DNA from: Scatosoma sp045542595
GTDB taxonomy: Bacteria; Bacillota; Clostridia; Christensenellales; Borkfalkiaceae
DNA: 64,000 bases
Assembly: GCA_045542595.1 (NCBI GenBank)
Contig: JAZQLI010000003.1
Span: forward strand, 32,175 to 96,174
Reading direction: 5' to 3'
Positions 7,637 through 14,810 of the stretch are shown here, in pieces (within the stretch, counting starts at the first letter, position 1; the number at the start of each line of letters is the position of its first letter). A program made the translations under genes and the position numbers. The notes beneath the pieces were generated by a model. The model saw only the letters and a list, made by a program, of their open reading frames with translations. It searched no databases and was not told the DNA's origin.

Positions 7637-8404
7637 TTAGGATATATTCTTTTTTATGGCTTGTAAGGCGTTTTTTTCCAAACGCGAAACTTGCGCTTGG
7701 GAAATACCCACTTCTTCGGAAATTTCCGTTTGCGTTTTGCCTTGATAATAGCGAAGATACAAAATTCTCCGTTCCCGTTCGCCCAGCTTTCCTATCGCTT
7801 CACCGAGCGCGACGTGCTCCGTCCAAATTTCGTCCGTATTCTTTTCGTCGCAAAGCTGGTCCATTAAAAGCAACGTATCGCCCGATTTATTGTATACGGG
7901 CTCGTAAATGGAAATAGGGTCGGAAATGGCGTCTAAGGCGTATACCACTTCCCGTTCAGCTACTTGCAAACGCTCGGCTATCTTTTGCGTAGTAGCTTCT
8001 TCGTCGTCGCTTTCAATCGCTTCGCGCGCCTTTAACACTTTGTACGCCATATCGCGGATACTCCGCGAAACGCGCAGCGAATTGCCGTCTCGAAGATACC
8101 GCTTAATTTCCCCCACTATCATAGGTACGGCGTACGTGCTAAATTTTACACCGACGCTTGTGTCAAAGCCATCGATAGCTTTGATAAGACCTACACAGCC
8201 AGCTTGAAATACGTCGTCCGCGCCCAAGTTTTTAATGCGAAACCGCTTGACAAGAGATAACACAAGCCGCATATTGCCGACGATAAACGTATCGCGCGCG
8301 GCTTTATCCCCTGCTTTGATGCGTTTCATCAACTCTTCGTTTTCCTTGGCGGAAAGCTTAGGTAGCCCTGCGGTGTCCACACCGCAAATTTCCACTTTTT
8401 GCAT
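7637..8404 (-). CDS. sigG: Late forespore sigma factor SigG
   Basis: 255 residues. The N-terminal KVEICGVDTAGLPKL is the SigG signature found in Bacillus and Clostridia. Region 2 (NMRLVLSLVKRF, DDVFQAGCVGLIKAIDGFD, KFSTYAVPMIVGEIKRYLRD) and region 4 (QGKTQTEISEEVGISQAQVSRLEK) are intact. SigG directs late gene expression in the engulfed forespore. The spoIIGA-sigE-sigG order is conserved in spore formers, and here the same three genes occur with a small insertion between sigE and sigG. A forespore-type promoter lies about 75 bases upstream. Confidence 0.95.
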   Translation of the reverse strand: MQKVEICGVDTAGLPKLSAKENEELMKRIKAGDKAARDTFIVGNMRLVLSLVKRFRIKNLGADDVFQAGCVGLIKAIDGFDTSVGVKFSTYAVPMIVGEIKRYLRDGNSLRVSRSIRDMAYKVLKAREAIESDDEEATTQKIAERLQVAEREVVYALDAISDPISIYEPVYNKSGDTLLLMDQLCDEKNTDEIWTEHVALGEAIGKLGERERRILYLRYYQGKTQTEISEEVGISQAQVSRLEKNALQAIKKNIS

Positions 8405-8478
8405 ACTCCTTTCACTCCTTTGGGATAAAATATCCCCACGGCAGGTACGCGTTGAACGGCGTTTTTCCTGCGCTTATT

Positions 8479-8508
8479 GAGTATGCGCTATCGTCGTAAT
8501 TTTTATAC
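8479..8508 (-). promoter_or_regulatory. Predicted sigma-F/sigma-G forespore promoter of sigG
   Basis: Minus strand GTATA (8508-8504), spacer of exactly 18 bases, CATACTC (8485-8479). The B. subtilis SigG consensus is GHATR-N18-CATWHTA; only the last base differs. Position and spacing fit forespore control of sigG. No sigma-A promoter is apparent in the gap. Confidence 0.55.
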
Positions 8509-8563
8509 CTAAAACGCGGCAAGCCTTTTCCAAGCCCGCCGCTTAATATGTTGGTTGTATTTT

Positions 8564-9067
8564 TTAATACTGATATAAATTGATAATTTTCTTTTCCTTT
8601 TTTTGAGCGTATTTATAAGCGATTTTTGTACCGCTATTACGTCTTATAGGACATAAGCTATTACTCTTCGTCTCTCTTTTAAATGGTGGCACATAATTCT
8701 CGTTATAATAAAACACGCAATAAGTAGAATTGTCAATCATTTCGTAATTGCGTTCTATATACGAATATTTGCCTGCTTTTTCTAATTTAAGCGGAAAATA
8801 CGTTTCTTCATAATATTGAAGTAGATATTCTTCGTATAATTTATCTACGCTTGGATAAACCGCCCTAACGTATATTCTTTTAATAAAAGAATACGTTTCT
8901 TTCAATTCCGTTACAACTTCCCACGATAAGTTGTTAAATGCGCTCATACTGCCAAAAAGAAAGGTTGTAACGCCTTTATTTATAAGCGTTACGATTGTTT
9001 CTCTTAATAAAAATTTAAGTTTTTCAGTTTTTTCAATCGTCCTATGCCCTATAAAACAAACTTTCAT
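8564..9067 (-). CDS. SLOG-domain protein (YpsA/DUF1273-like Rossmann fold)
   Basis: 167 residues. It starts with MKVCFIGHR, the hallmark of the YpsA-like branch of the SLOG (SMF/DprA-LOG) superfamily. A TFLFGSMSAFNNL loop sits where the nucleotide-binding glycine-rich turn is expected, then DNSTYCVFYYNENY and a C-terminal SGTKIAYKYAQKKEKKIINL. SLOG proteins bind nucleotides or nucleotide-derived ligands and some act in conflict and stress systems; the role of this subgroup is not known. The gene is visibly more AT-rich than its neighbours, is divergent from an HTH gene, and its promoter is embedded in that regulator's likely operators. This suggests a small transferred module. Confidence 0.75.
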   Translation of the reverse strand: MKVCFIGHRTIEKTEKLKFLLRETIVTLINKGVTTFLFGSMSAFNNLSWEVVTELKETYSFIKRIYVRAVYPSVDKLYEEYLLQYYEETYFPLKLEKAGKYSYIERNYEMIDNSTYCVFYYNENYVPPFKRETKSNSLCPIRRNSGTKIAYKYAQKKEKKIINLYQY

Positions 9068-9081
9068 ATTTTCCCTGCGTT

Positions 9082-9208
9082 TTCGTGGAATTCCGTAAAT
9101 ATTATACTAAAAACACGAAAAAAAGTCAACATCGTGGAACTCCACGAGATAATATTTTTAATAATTCATATAATAATTTCGTGGAATACCTATAAGGAAC
9201 TCCACGAA
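9082..9208. promoter_or_regulatory. Operator cluster between the SLOG and HTH genes
   Basis: Repeated half-site TCGTGGA/TCCACGA: a half-site with partial mirror at 9083-9095, a perfect 7+2+7 palindrome at 9132-9147, and a spaced inverted pair at 9179-9185 and 9201-9207. The palindrome abuts the SLOG -35 element, the first half-site is just downstream of its -10, and the third pair covers the HTH start region. This is the arrangement expected for autorepression by the HTH protein. Confidence 0.7.
9101..9129 (-). promoter_or_regulatory. Promoter of the SLOG gene
   Basis: Minus strand TTGACT (9129-9124), 17-base spacer, TATAAT (9106-9101). It is flanked on both sides by the TCGTGGA operators. 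Confidence 0.8.
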
Positions 9209-9217
9209 GGTGGCTAT

Positions 9218-9451
9218 ATGAATATCAATGACGCGATAATTAAAAGAATTAAAGAAATTTGCGAAGACAGGGACATAAACGTATGCGGAGCGACGTTAAG
9301 CGGTGGAAAATCGCCATCGGCAATTTACGACTTGATTAAAGGCAGAACAAAATGTTCTAAAGTGTCAACCATTAAAGCCTTTTGTCAAGGCGCTAATATC
9401 ACTTTATCTGAGTTTTTTGATAAGGAATACTTTAACGACTTTGAAGAATAA
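9218..9451 (+). CDS. Small XRE-type helix-turn-helix regulator
   Basis: 77 residues. One HTH domain fills the protein: an IIKRIKEICEDRDIN helix, the SGGKSPSAIYDLIKGRTKCSKVSTIKAFCQG turn region and a closing ITLSEFFD helix typical of Cro/C1 repressors. The open frame extends upstream to 9044, but only ATG 9218 has a good ribosome binding site (AAGGTGG). A TATAAT at 9169-9174 is its likely -10. It is probably the repressor acting on the TCGTGGA operators that control itself and the divergent SLOG gene. The low GC matches its partner. Confidence 0.8.
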   Translation: MNINDAIIKRIKEICEDRDINVCGATLSGGKSPSAIYDLIKGRTKCSKVSTIKAFCQGANITLSEFFDKEYFNDFEE

Positions 9452-9458
9452 TCTCAAT

Positions 9459-9491
9459 AAAAAAACTACGGGGACACCCCGTAGTTTTTTT
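9459..9491. terminator. Bidirectional terminator between the HTH gene and sigE
   Basis: ACTACGGGG-ACA-CCCCGTAGT flanked by A- and T-runs, so it works on both strands. It ends the HTH transcript and overlaps the convergent sigE stop codon. Confidence 0.9.
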
Positions 9492-10224
9492 ATTCCATTT
9501 TAGCAATTTCCTTTTTCAAGCGGACGATAATTTTCTTTTCTAACCGTGAAATGTAGCTTTGGGAAATGCCAAGCAAATCGGCAACGTCTTTTTGCGTCAT
9601 TTCTTCGCCGCCGCCCAAGCCGAACCGCAAAAACATAATTTTGCGTTCTCTATCCGATAATTTTTTCAACGCTTCTTTCAGCTGTTCCTTTTCCGCATTC
9701 GCTTCCACGTCGCCGTATACCGCGTCTGCCGAAGTGCCTAACACGTCGGATAAAAGCAGTTCGTTGCCTTCGAAATCGGTATTCAACGGCTCGTCAAAGG
9801 AAATTTCACTTTTAAGCCGTGCCGTACGGCGGAGATACATTAAAATTTCGTTTTCAATGCACCGCGAAGCATACGTGGCAAGCTTGATATTTTTATCCGT
9901 TTTAAACGAATTGATTGCCTTGATAAGCCCTATCGTGCCGATAGAAATTAAATCGTCGCTGTCCACGCCTGTATTATCAAACTTTCTGGCTATGTATACC
10001 ACCAAACGCAAATTCCGCTGAATGAGTTCCGCTTTCGCCTTTTCCCGTTCCGCTTCTTCGCCGCCGAGCATTTTTTTCAGCGTTTCCCCTTCTTCTTCCG
10101 CCGATAAAGGGAGTGGTAAAGCTTCGCCGCCACCGCAAACGTAGTCCACCGTATTTTTGGCGTTAATAATCCCCATTTTTTGCAAGAAAATTTGTAATAC
10201 TTCGGTAAATTTCATACGCATCAA
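9490..10224 (-). CDS. sigE: Mother-cell sporulation sigma factor SigE (pro-sigma-E)
   Basis: 244 residues. Sigma-70 region 2 is clear (LIQRNLRLVVYIARKF, DDLISIGTIGLIKAINSF, KLATYASRCIENEILMYLRR), as is region 4 (MTQKDVADLLGISQSYISRLEKKI). The N-terminal stretch before about residue 30 is the expected pro-sequence, removed by SpoIIGA to activate the factor in the mother cell. It overlaps spoIIGA by 4 bases (ATGA), so the substrate and its protease are translationally coupled. sigG lies downstream but is separated by the SLOG/HTH pair and two terminators. Confidence 0.95.
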   Translation of the reverse strand: MMRMKFTEVLQIFLQKMGIINAKNTVDYVCGGGEALPLPLSAEEEGETLKKMLGGEEAEREKAKAELIQRNLRLVVYIARKFDNTGVDSDDLISIGTIGLIKAINSFKTDKNIKLATYASRCIENEILMYLRRTARLKSEISFDEPLNTDFEGNELLLSDVLGTSADAVYGDVEANAEKEQLKEALKKLSDRERKIMFLRFGLGGGEEMTQKDVADLLGISQSYISRLEKKIIVRLKKEIAKME

Positions 10225-11015
10225 CCGTCCTTTTCTAATAAAGCTCCGTTTAAGAGTAACGAATATTCTCGGTTTAACATATTCGCGGAAGACGCAAAAT
10301 ATGCTTGTTGTTTTTGTATTTTTCCCTTTGGTGTTTCAACGGAAATTTCCGCAAGATACACCTTTGTCTTTTTTATGCCTGATAGCGTTTCAAATATAAT
10401 TTCATCGCATACCTGCCCCACTTCTTTATCAAGGATAGCCTGTCCGAACAAATCGTAAAAAATATCGGGAGAAAGAAAGCAAACGGGCAAACCGTTTTTA
10501 TTTGCGGCATTGCCGCTATCCATAAACCCCAAAACGCGCGCTTTGTGGTTGCGAAAAACAAGTTCGCAAGGATAAATATATTGATGCAACGCCCGTTTTT
10601 TATAAATTTTTACCAAAACAAATGCCAAAACGAGCAAAAACACAAGCGCGATACCCGTCAAAAACCATAGGTTGACCTTTTGCTGGAATATCGCCGTCAA
10701 TGCACCGCCCAGCGTAAACGTAAAAACGTAAAACAGCAGGCAAATGAACGCATACCTGCCCACGTCCTTTTTCGATTTTATTTTACCAAACGGAATAAGG
10801 CAAATCAGCGCGCCAACCGAAAATTTAAGTACGTATAGCGCCCAAGGCGGCAGGATAAGCAAGGGAAACAAAACAGCAAGCGTAGCCCCTACACAAGCCG
10901 CAAAAAGCATATTTTTCAGTTTACATTTTTGCCTTGCCGCAAAAAACGCGAGATACAATATCGCCCCGTCCAACGCAAAATTTTGCAAAAACGCGTATTC
11001 GATATACACCGTCAT
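10221..11015 (-). CDS. spoIIGA: Sigma-E processing peptidase SpoIIGA
   Basis: 264 residues: an N-terminal membrane domain with about five helices (residues 5-150), then a cytoplasmic aspartic protease domain with catalytic motif GFMDSGNAANKNGLPV (Asp in DSGN). SpoIIGA sits in the sporulation septum and cleaves pro-SigE after a signal from the forespore protein SpoIIR. The length and layout match the family. A strong hairpin directly upstream contains the GAGG ribosome binding site and may stop translation from read-through mRNA. Confidence 0.93.
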   Translation of the reverse strand: MTVYIEYAFLQNFALDGAILYLAFFAARQKCKLKNMLFAACVGATLAVLFPLLILPPWALYVLKFSVGALICLIPFGKIKSKKDVGRYAFICLLFYVFTFTLGGALTAIFQQKVNLWFLTGIALVFLLVLAFVLVKIYKKRALHQYIYPCELVFRNHKARVLGFMDSGNAANKNGLPVCFLSPDIFYDLFGQAILDKEVGQVCDEIIFETLSGIKKTKVYLAEISVETPKGKIQKQQAYFASSANMLNREYSLLLNGALLEKDG

Positions 11016-11017
11016 AA

Positions 11018-11058
11018 AATAGCCTCAATGCCTTACGTTATAAGGGATTGAGGCTATT
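11018..11058 (-). promoter_or_regulatory. Hairpin over the spoIIGA ribosome binding site, overlapping its -10 element
   Basis: A 12-bp perfect stem (11058-11047 with 11029-11018) with an inner CCTTA/TAAGG pair. The GAGG ribosome binding site (11026-11023) is in the 3' arm. A TG-extended TATAAT (11061-11056) overlaps the 5' arm, so RNA started from it would lack most of that arm and leave GAGG free. No clear -35 or Spo0A box was found. Confidence 0.6.
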
Positions 11059-11080
11059 ATACCATATATTTTGAAAAAAT

Positions 11081-11115
11081 AAAAAAACGCCTTTTGTAAA
11101 ATAGGCGTTTTTTTT
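11081..11115 (-). terminator. Terminator after yraN
   Basis: Minus strand AAAAACGCC - 12-base loop - GGCGTTTTTTT. It separates the rbgA-rnhB-yraN operon from spoIIGA, about 50 bases past the yraN stop. Confidence 0.85.
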
Positions 11116-11166
11116 GTCGTTTTCATTAGGAAACAAAAGGCTTTCAGCCATTTTACTTTAAAAAAC

Positions 11167-11526
11167 TTAAAATGCGTTTTTATAATAAAAAATTTCGTTA
11201 TTTTCGTCCACTTCGGCAACGTCGAAACGCGCGTTCGGTTCTTCCCCTTTTTGCATCCAAAACCATTGCGCTATTTTGTAATACCGCCCCTGTTTTTGTT
11301 TACCCACCGCTTCACGCGGCGTGCCGTAAGCGGTGGTAGTGCGCGCTTTTACTTCGATAAAAACCAACTCGTCTTTGTCCTGCGCGATAATATCCGCTTC
11401 CCCAAACGGCGTACGGTAATTTTTATGTAGAATACGCATTTTTTGCTTTTTTACGTACTCTGCAACCAGTCGTTCGCCCTTTTTACCTAAAAGTTTTTTG
11501 TGAACGTCCTGCGGTGAATCGGGCAT
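11167..11526 (-). CDS. YraN-family (UPF0102) endonuclease-like protein
   Basis: 119 residues with the restriction-endonuclease-like core of the family: GKKGERLVAEYVKKQKMRIL, then NYRTPFGEADIIAQDKDELVFIEVKART, in which the E-x(n)-D-x(n)-ExK residues of the PD-(D/E)XK nuclease fold are intact. The biochemical role is unresolved, though a role in DNA or Holliday-junction processing has been suggested. ATG 11526 has AAGGAG 8 bases upstream; the gene overlaps rnhB by 40 bases. The rbgA-rnhB-yraN order is common in Bacillota. Confidence 0.9.
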   Translation of the reverse strand: MPDSPQDVHKKLLGKKGERLVAEYVKKQKMRILHKNYRTPFGEADIIAQDKDELVFIEVKARTTTAYGTPREAVGKQKQGRYYKIAQWFWMQKGEEPNARFDVAEVDENNEIFYYKNAF

Positions 11527-12104
11527 AAACCGTACTCCTTAATTCCTTTGATATGTTCCGCTGTGCCGTAGCCTTTATTTTTTTCGAATGCGTAATGGGG
11601 ATAGGTTTTTGCGTACTCGTCCATCAGGCTATCACGGTGCACTTTGGCAATAATACTTGCCGCGCCGATAGAATAGGAAAGCGCGTCGCCGTGGATTACG
11701 CTTTGTTGGGGCAGTGAAATATCCAGCGTCATATTGCCGTCGGTGAGTACTACGTCCCCTTGCGGCAGGCTTTCGATTGCCTTTTTCATACCCAAGCGTG
11801 TGGCTTGTAAAATGTTCATTTCGTCAATTTGTTTTTCGTCGATTTCAATAATTTGATAACAAAGCGCGCGCTGTTTAATTTCTTCGGCAAGTTGTTCACG
11901 CTTTTTCGCGGATAATTTTTTGCTATCGTCCACACCGACGACAAGCGCGCTTTCATCCAACGGCATTACTACCGCCGCGCAAACTACAGGGCCAGCTAAA
12001 GGTCCGCGCCCCACTTCGTCCACGCCTATGATATAACGGTAGCCTTTTGCAAGCAACGCTTTTTCATACGCTAATTTTTCTTCCGCATTCCAAACTTTTT
12101 TCAT
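11487..12104 (-). CDS. rnhB: Ribonuclease HII
   Basis: 205 residues. The active-site segment IIGVDEVGRGPLAGPVV gives the first Asp-Glu pair, LTDGN the next Asp, and SIIAKVHRDSLMDEYA the final conserved acidic residue. RNase HII removes ribonucleotides and RNA primers from DNA-RNA hybrids with a divalent metal. It is the second gene of the rbgA-rnhB-yraN operon, 11 bases after rbgA. Confidence 0.95.
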   Translation of the reverse strand: MKKVWNAEEKLAYEKALLAKGYRYIIGVDEVGRGPLAGPVVCAAVVMPLDESALVVGVDDSKKLSAKKREQLAEEIKQRALCYQIIEIDEKQIDEMNILQATRLGMKKAIESLPQGDVVLTDGNMTLDISLPQQSVIHGDALSYSIGAASIIAKVHRDSLMDEYAKTYPHYAFEKNKGYGTAEHIKGIKEYGLCPIHRRTFTKNF

Positions 12105-12115
12105 AACATACCTTT

Positions 12116-12976
12116 TTATAACGTATAATCGGCGTAATCGGTTGCCGATTCTAACGTAATTTTCCCCAAACGACCTTTACGGAAATCGTCAATCAACGCT
12201 TTCGCGCCGCGTTCGTAATCGAACTCGCCGCCGCGTAAAATAAAACCGCGACGTTTACAAAGCGCTTCGTACATTGCCAACTTCTCGGAAAAATCGGTAA
12301 TGCCGTAGCGTTCGGTTAAATATTGCGGATATTTTTCCGCAAGCTCGCCTAAAAGCTCTAACGCGATATCGTCCATATCCAAAATATCGTCGTTAATACT
12401 GCCGATAAACGCAAGGTGCTTTGCCAGGTTTTGATTATCAAAGGAAGGGGGCATTGTACCAGGGGTATCGAGCAAATCGAACTCGCCACATTTCAGCCAG
12501 CGCACGTCGCGCGTAACGCCTGCTTTATCCCCCGTTTTTGCGCGTTTTTGTCCACTGATAAGGTTGACGAGCGTACTTTTGCCCGTGTTGGGGATGCCCG
12601 CTACCATAAAGCGAAACGTTTTTGTAAGCCCTTTTGCCTGCGCGCGCGCACGTTTTTCTTGCGTGATTTCGGTAAGCTTTTGCAGGATAAAACGTTTAGA
12701 CGAAGGATTTGTCGAATTGCATTTTATACAATACAAACCCCGTTGTTCAAACCATTTTAAAAAGCCGTCCGTTTTGGCGCTATCTGCCATATCCGCTTTG
12801 TTTAAAAGGTATAAAACGGGCTTTTCTCCGAATATTTTTTTGAAGTTTTTGTTCACCGAAGCCATAGGCGCACGCGCGTCGAGTACGCAAATAATGCCGT
12901 CGCATAAATTGCGCTTTTCTTCCATATCGCGCATAGCGCGCGTCATATGACCGGGAAACCATTGTATATTTTTCAT
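12116..12976 (-). CDS. rbgA: Ribosome biogenesis GTPase YlqF/RbgA
   Basis: 286 residues with the circularly permuted GTPase order: N-terminal WFPGHMTRAMRDM, then G4 NKAD (about 59-62), G1 GIPNTGKST (about 127-135), G2 Thr in GVTRD and G3 DTPG. The C-terminal helical ANTAR-like region follows. RbgA acts late in 50S subunit assembly. The gene opens the operon with rnhB and yraN. The rplS and rpsP genes that often precede it are absent; a repeat element separates it from trmD. Confidence 0.95.
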   Translation of the reverse strand: MKNIQWFPGHMTRAMRDMEEKRNLCDGIICVLDARAPMASVNKNFKKIFGEKPVLYLLNKADMADSAKTDGFLKWFEQRGLYCIKCNSTNPSSKRFILQKLTEITQEKRARAQAKGLTKTFRFMVAGIPNTGKSTLVNLISGQKRAKTGDKAGVTRDVRWLKCGEFDLLDTPGTMPPSFDNQNLAKHLAFIGSINDDILDMDDIALELLGELAEKYPQYLTERYGITDFSEKLAMYEALCKRRGFILRGGEFDYERGAKALIDDFRKGRLGKITLESATDYADYTL

Positions 12977-13045
12977 AATTATTCCTTTGGGTAAGTTGTA
13001 ACGCTACATAGTAGCGAAGTAAAACGGTTTAGATACGAGCAAGAC

Positions 13046-13133
13046 AAGGAGAAGGAAAATTTTTCGCCGTGCGCGTACATAGACGTACGTAAGCAAGAAA
13101 AATTTTTATTCGACGCCGTATTGCGAAGTATAT
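13046..13133. repeat. Dispersed intergenic element, copy A
   Basis: Aligns almost without gaps (one indel) over about 88 bases with 35114-35201. Shared blocks in order: AAGGAGAA, TTTTTCG, GTACATAGACGTAC, AGC(A/G)AGAAAAA, TTCGACGC, CGAAGTAT. It fills the trmD-rbgA gap. Flanking GCGAAGTA...AAAAC words occur in direct orientation at 13015 and 13123. No open frame is evident. Confidence 0.7.
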
Positions 13134-13141
13134 AAAACTTT

Positions 13142-13804
13142 TTACAACAGGTCGGGGCGGCGTTTCTTTGTCAACTCAATAGCCCTTTCTCGCCGCCATT
13201 TGTCGATTTTCGCGTGGTCGCCACTGCGTAAAACTTCGGGAACGGGTATGCCGCGGTATTCCTGCGGACGGGTGTATTGCGGATATTCTAACAAGTTATC
13301 CGAAAAGCTTTCGTCTACAAGCGACGACGGACTGATAACGCCGTCTACGTAACGGGAAACGCAGTCTGCTATTACCATAGCAGGCAATTCTCCCCCCGTC
13401 AAAACGTAATCTCCTATCGAAATTTCTTCGTCGATAAATAAATCGAGTGCGCGTTGGTCTACTCCTTCATAATGTCCGCAAAGCAAAATTAAATGCTCGT
13501 AATTGAGAAGTTCGAAAACCTTTTGTTGACGGAAGGTTTCCCCTTTGGGAGACATATAAATACGCCGTGCTTTATGTTCGGGGTCGAGCGCTTCAATAGC
13601 GCTGCCGATGGGTTGGGGCATCATTACCATACCCGCACCGCCGCCAAAAGGATAATCGTCGCATTTTAAATGTTTATCCTGCGTGTAATTGCGCAGGTTG
13701 ACGACGTTGATTTGAATTTTTCCGTCCTTTTGCGCCCGTCCTAAAATGCTTTCCTGCATTGCCGAAAACATATCGGGAAAAAGGGTAATGATATCTATTT
13801 TCAT
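13142..13804 (-). CDS. trmD: tRNA (guanine-N1)-methyltransferase TrmD
   Basis: 220 residues, a SPOUT-class trefoil-knot methyltransferase. The start MKIDIITLFPDMF, DDYPFGGGAGMVMMPQP, LLCGHYEGVDQRALD and SIGDYVLTGGELPA are all diagnostic. It methylates G37 of tRNAs with SAM, preventing +1 frameshifting. The usual rimM/rplS neighbours are missing. It follows an ABC permease gene by about 43 bases on the same strand. Confidence 0.96.
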   Translation of the reverse strand: MKIDIITLFPDMFSAMQESILGRAQKDGKIQINVVNLRNYTQDKHLKCDDYPFGGGAGMVMMPQPIGSAIEALDPEHKARRIYMSPKGETFRQQKVFELLNYEHLILLCGHYEGVDQRALDLFIDEEISIGDYVLTGGELPAMVIADCVSRYVDGVISPSSLVDESFSDNLLEYPQYTRPQEYRGIPVPEVLRSGDHAKIDKWRRERAIELTKKRRPDLL

Positions 13805-13847
13805 AGCTGTTCCTTATTTCTCTCTTTGGTCTTTTTATACCACTCTT

Positions 13848-14810
13848 TTATTTCAAATTGAGTTTATTTTTTACTCTATGTAACTGATAGCAAACGCATA
13901 AAACGCTGATAGCCGAATACAGCAATATCAGTAACACGTTGCCTACGTGCAAACCGACAGGGTCGGTTTCGAACCATATCAAAAGCTCCGTACCCCACAT
14001 CATACCTACCGTTTCTACTACCATAAGCAGGATATATGCAATAACGACTCGGAGTACTATCGCCCCTTTTTTATTAAATTTTTGTCCCCAGCAAGTGAGC
14101 GCGCCTGCCACGCAAAAAACACCGACTATGGTTATCAATGCTAAAATAATGCCTTCTATCGTTTCGAAAATATCCGAAACAAGGTTGGTTTCGGGCATAG
14201 GCGCAACTTCCAGCACTCCTTCAAAAATTTCCAAGAAGTGCGCGCCGCTACAAACGACGATTATTACGCTAATAATACTTGCCACAATACCGATAAGCGC
14301 CGCGATAGTGCCGCTTAAATGCTTGGCAAGAATATGTTCTTCCGCGGAAGCCGGAATACTGAACGTAAGATACCCTTGTTCTTTGAAAAAATGTTTCTCG
14401 TACCGATGGATTGCTACGATAAACGGCACGATAACCGTTGCCAACACTCCGTAAAGGTACAAAATAACGGTGAGTATCAATAGCGTAGAAAGCGCTTCGT
14501 TTTCATACGACGGCAAATTGAATACTACACACGCAAGCACCGTTAAGCCGAAAAGCAAGCCCAAACAAAGATACAGCGCAGGCATAATAGCACGGAATTC
14601 GTACTTGAGTAATTTTTTCAGCATTCTACCGCGAACGGTTTTCAGCTTGCCTTTTTTATTATAGTCGTTTTCGGGTAACGGAAAGGTGATTTCTTCTTCG
14701 ATAACAGGCAACGTTTTTTCTACCGTTGACGGCGTTTGCATTTCTTCCGATTTGATTGGTTCACTTTGCGTGGCGAATTCTTCAAATACGTCTTGTTCGT
14801 TTACATCCAT
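13848..14810 (-). CDS. ABC-2-like transporter permease (hypothetical)
   Basis: 320 residues. A polar, acidic N-terminus of about 60 residues precedes LLKYEFRAIMPALYL, a typical opening of ABC-2 permeases. About six hydrophobic segments follow, with FFKEQGYLTFSIPASAEEHILAKHL between them. It partners the ATPase encoded just upstream: the ATG overlaps the ATPase stop by about 10 bases and has GGGAGG 7 bases before it. The substrate is unknown. Export or membrane-stress resistance is a common role for such two-gene modules, but that is inference. Confidence 0.75.
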   Translation of the reverse strand: MDVNEQDVFEEFATQSEPIKSEEMQTPSTVEKTLPVIEEEITFPLPENDYNKKGKLKTVRGRMLKKLLKYEFRAIMPALYLCLGLLFGLTVLACVVFNLPSYENEALSTLLILTVILYLYGVLATVIVPFIVAIHRYEKHFFKEQGYLTFSIPASAEEHILAKHLSGTIAALIGIVASIISVIIVVCSGAHFLEIFEGVLEVAPMPETNLVSDIFETIEGIILALITIVGVFCVAGALTCWGQKFNKKGAIVLRVVIAYILLMVVETVGMMWGTELLIWFETDPVGLHVGNVLLILLYSAISVLCVCYQLHRVKNKLNLK

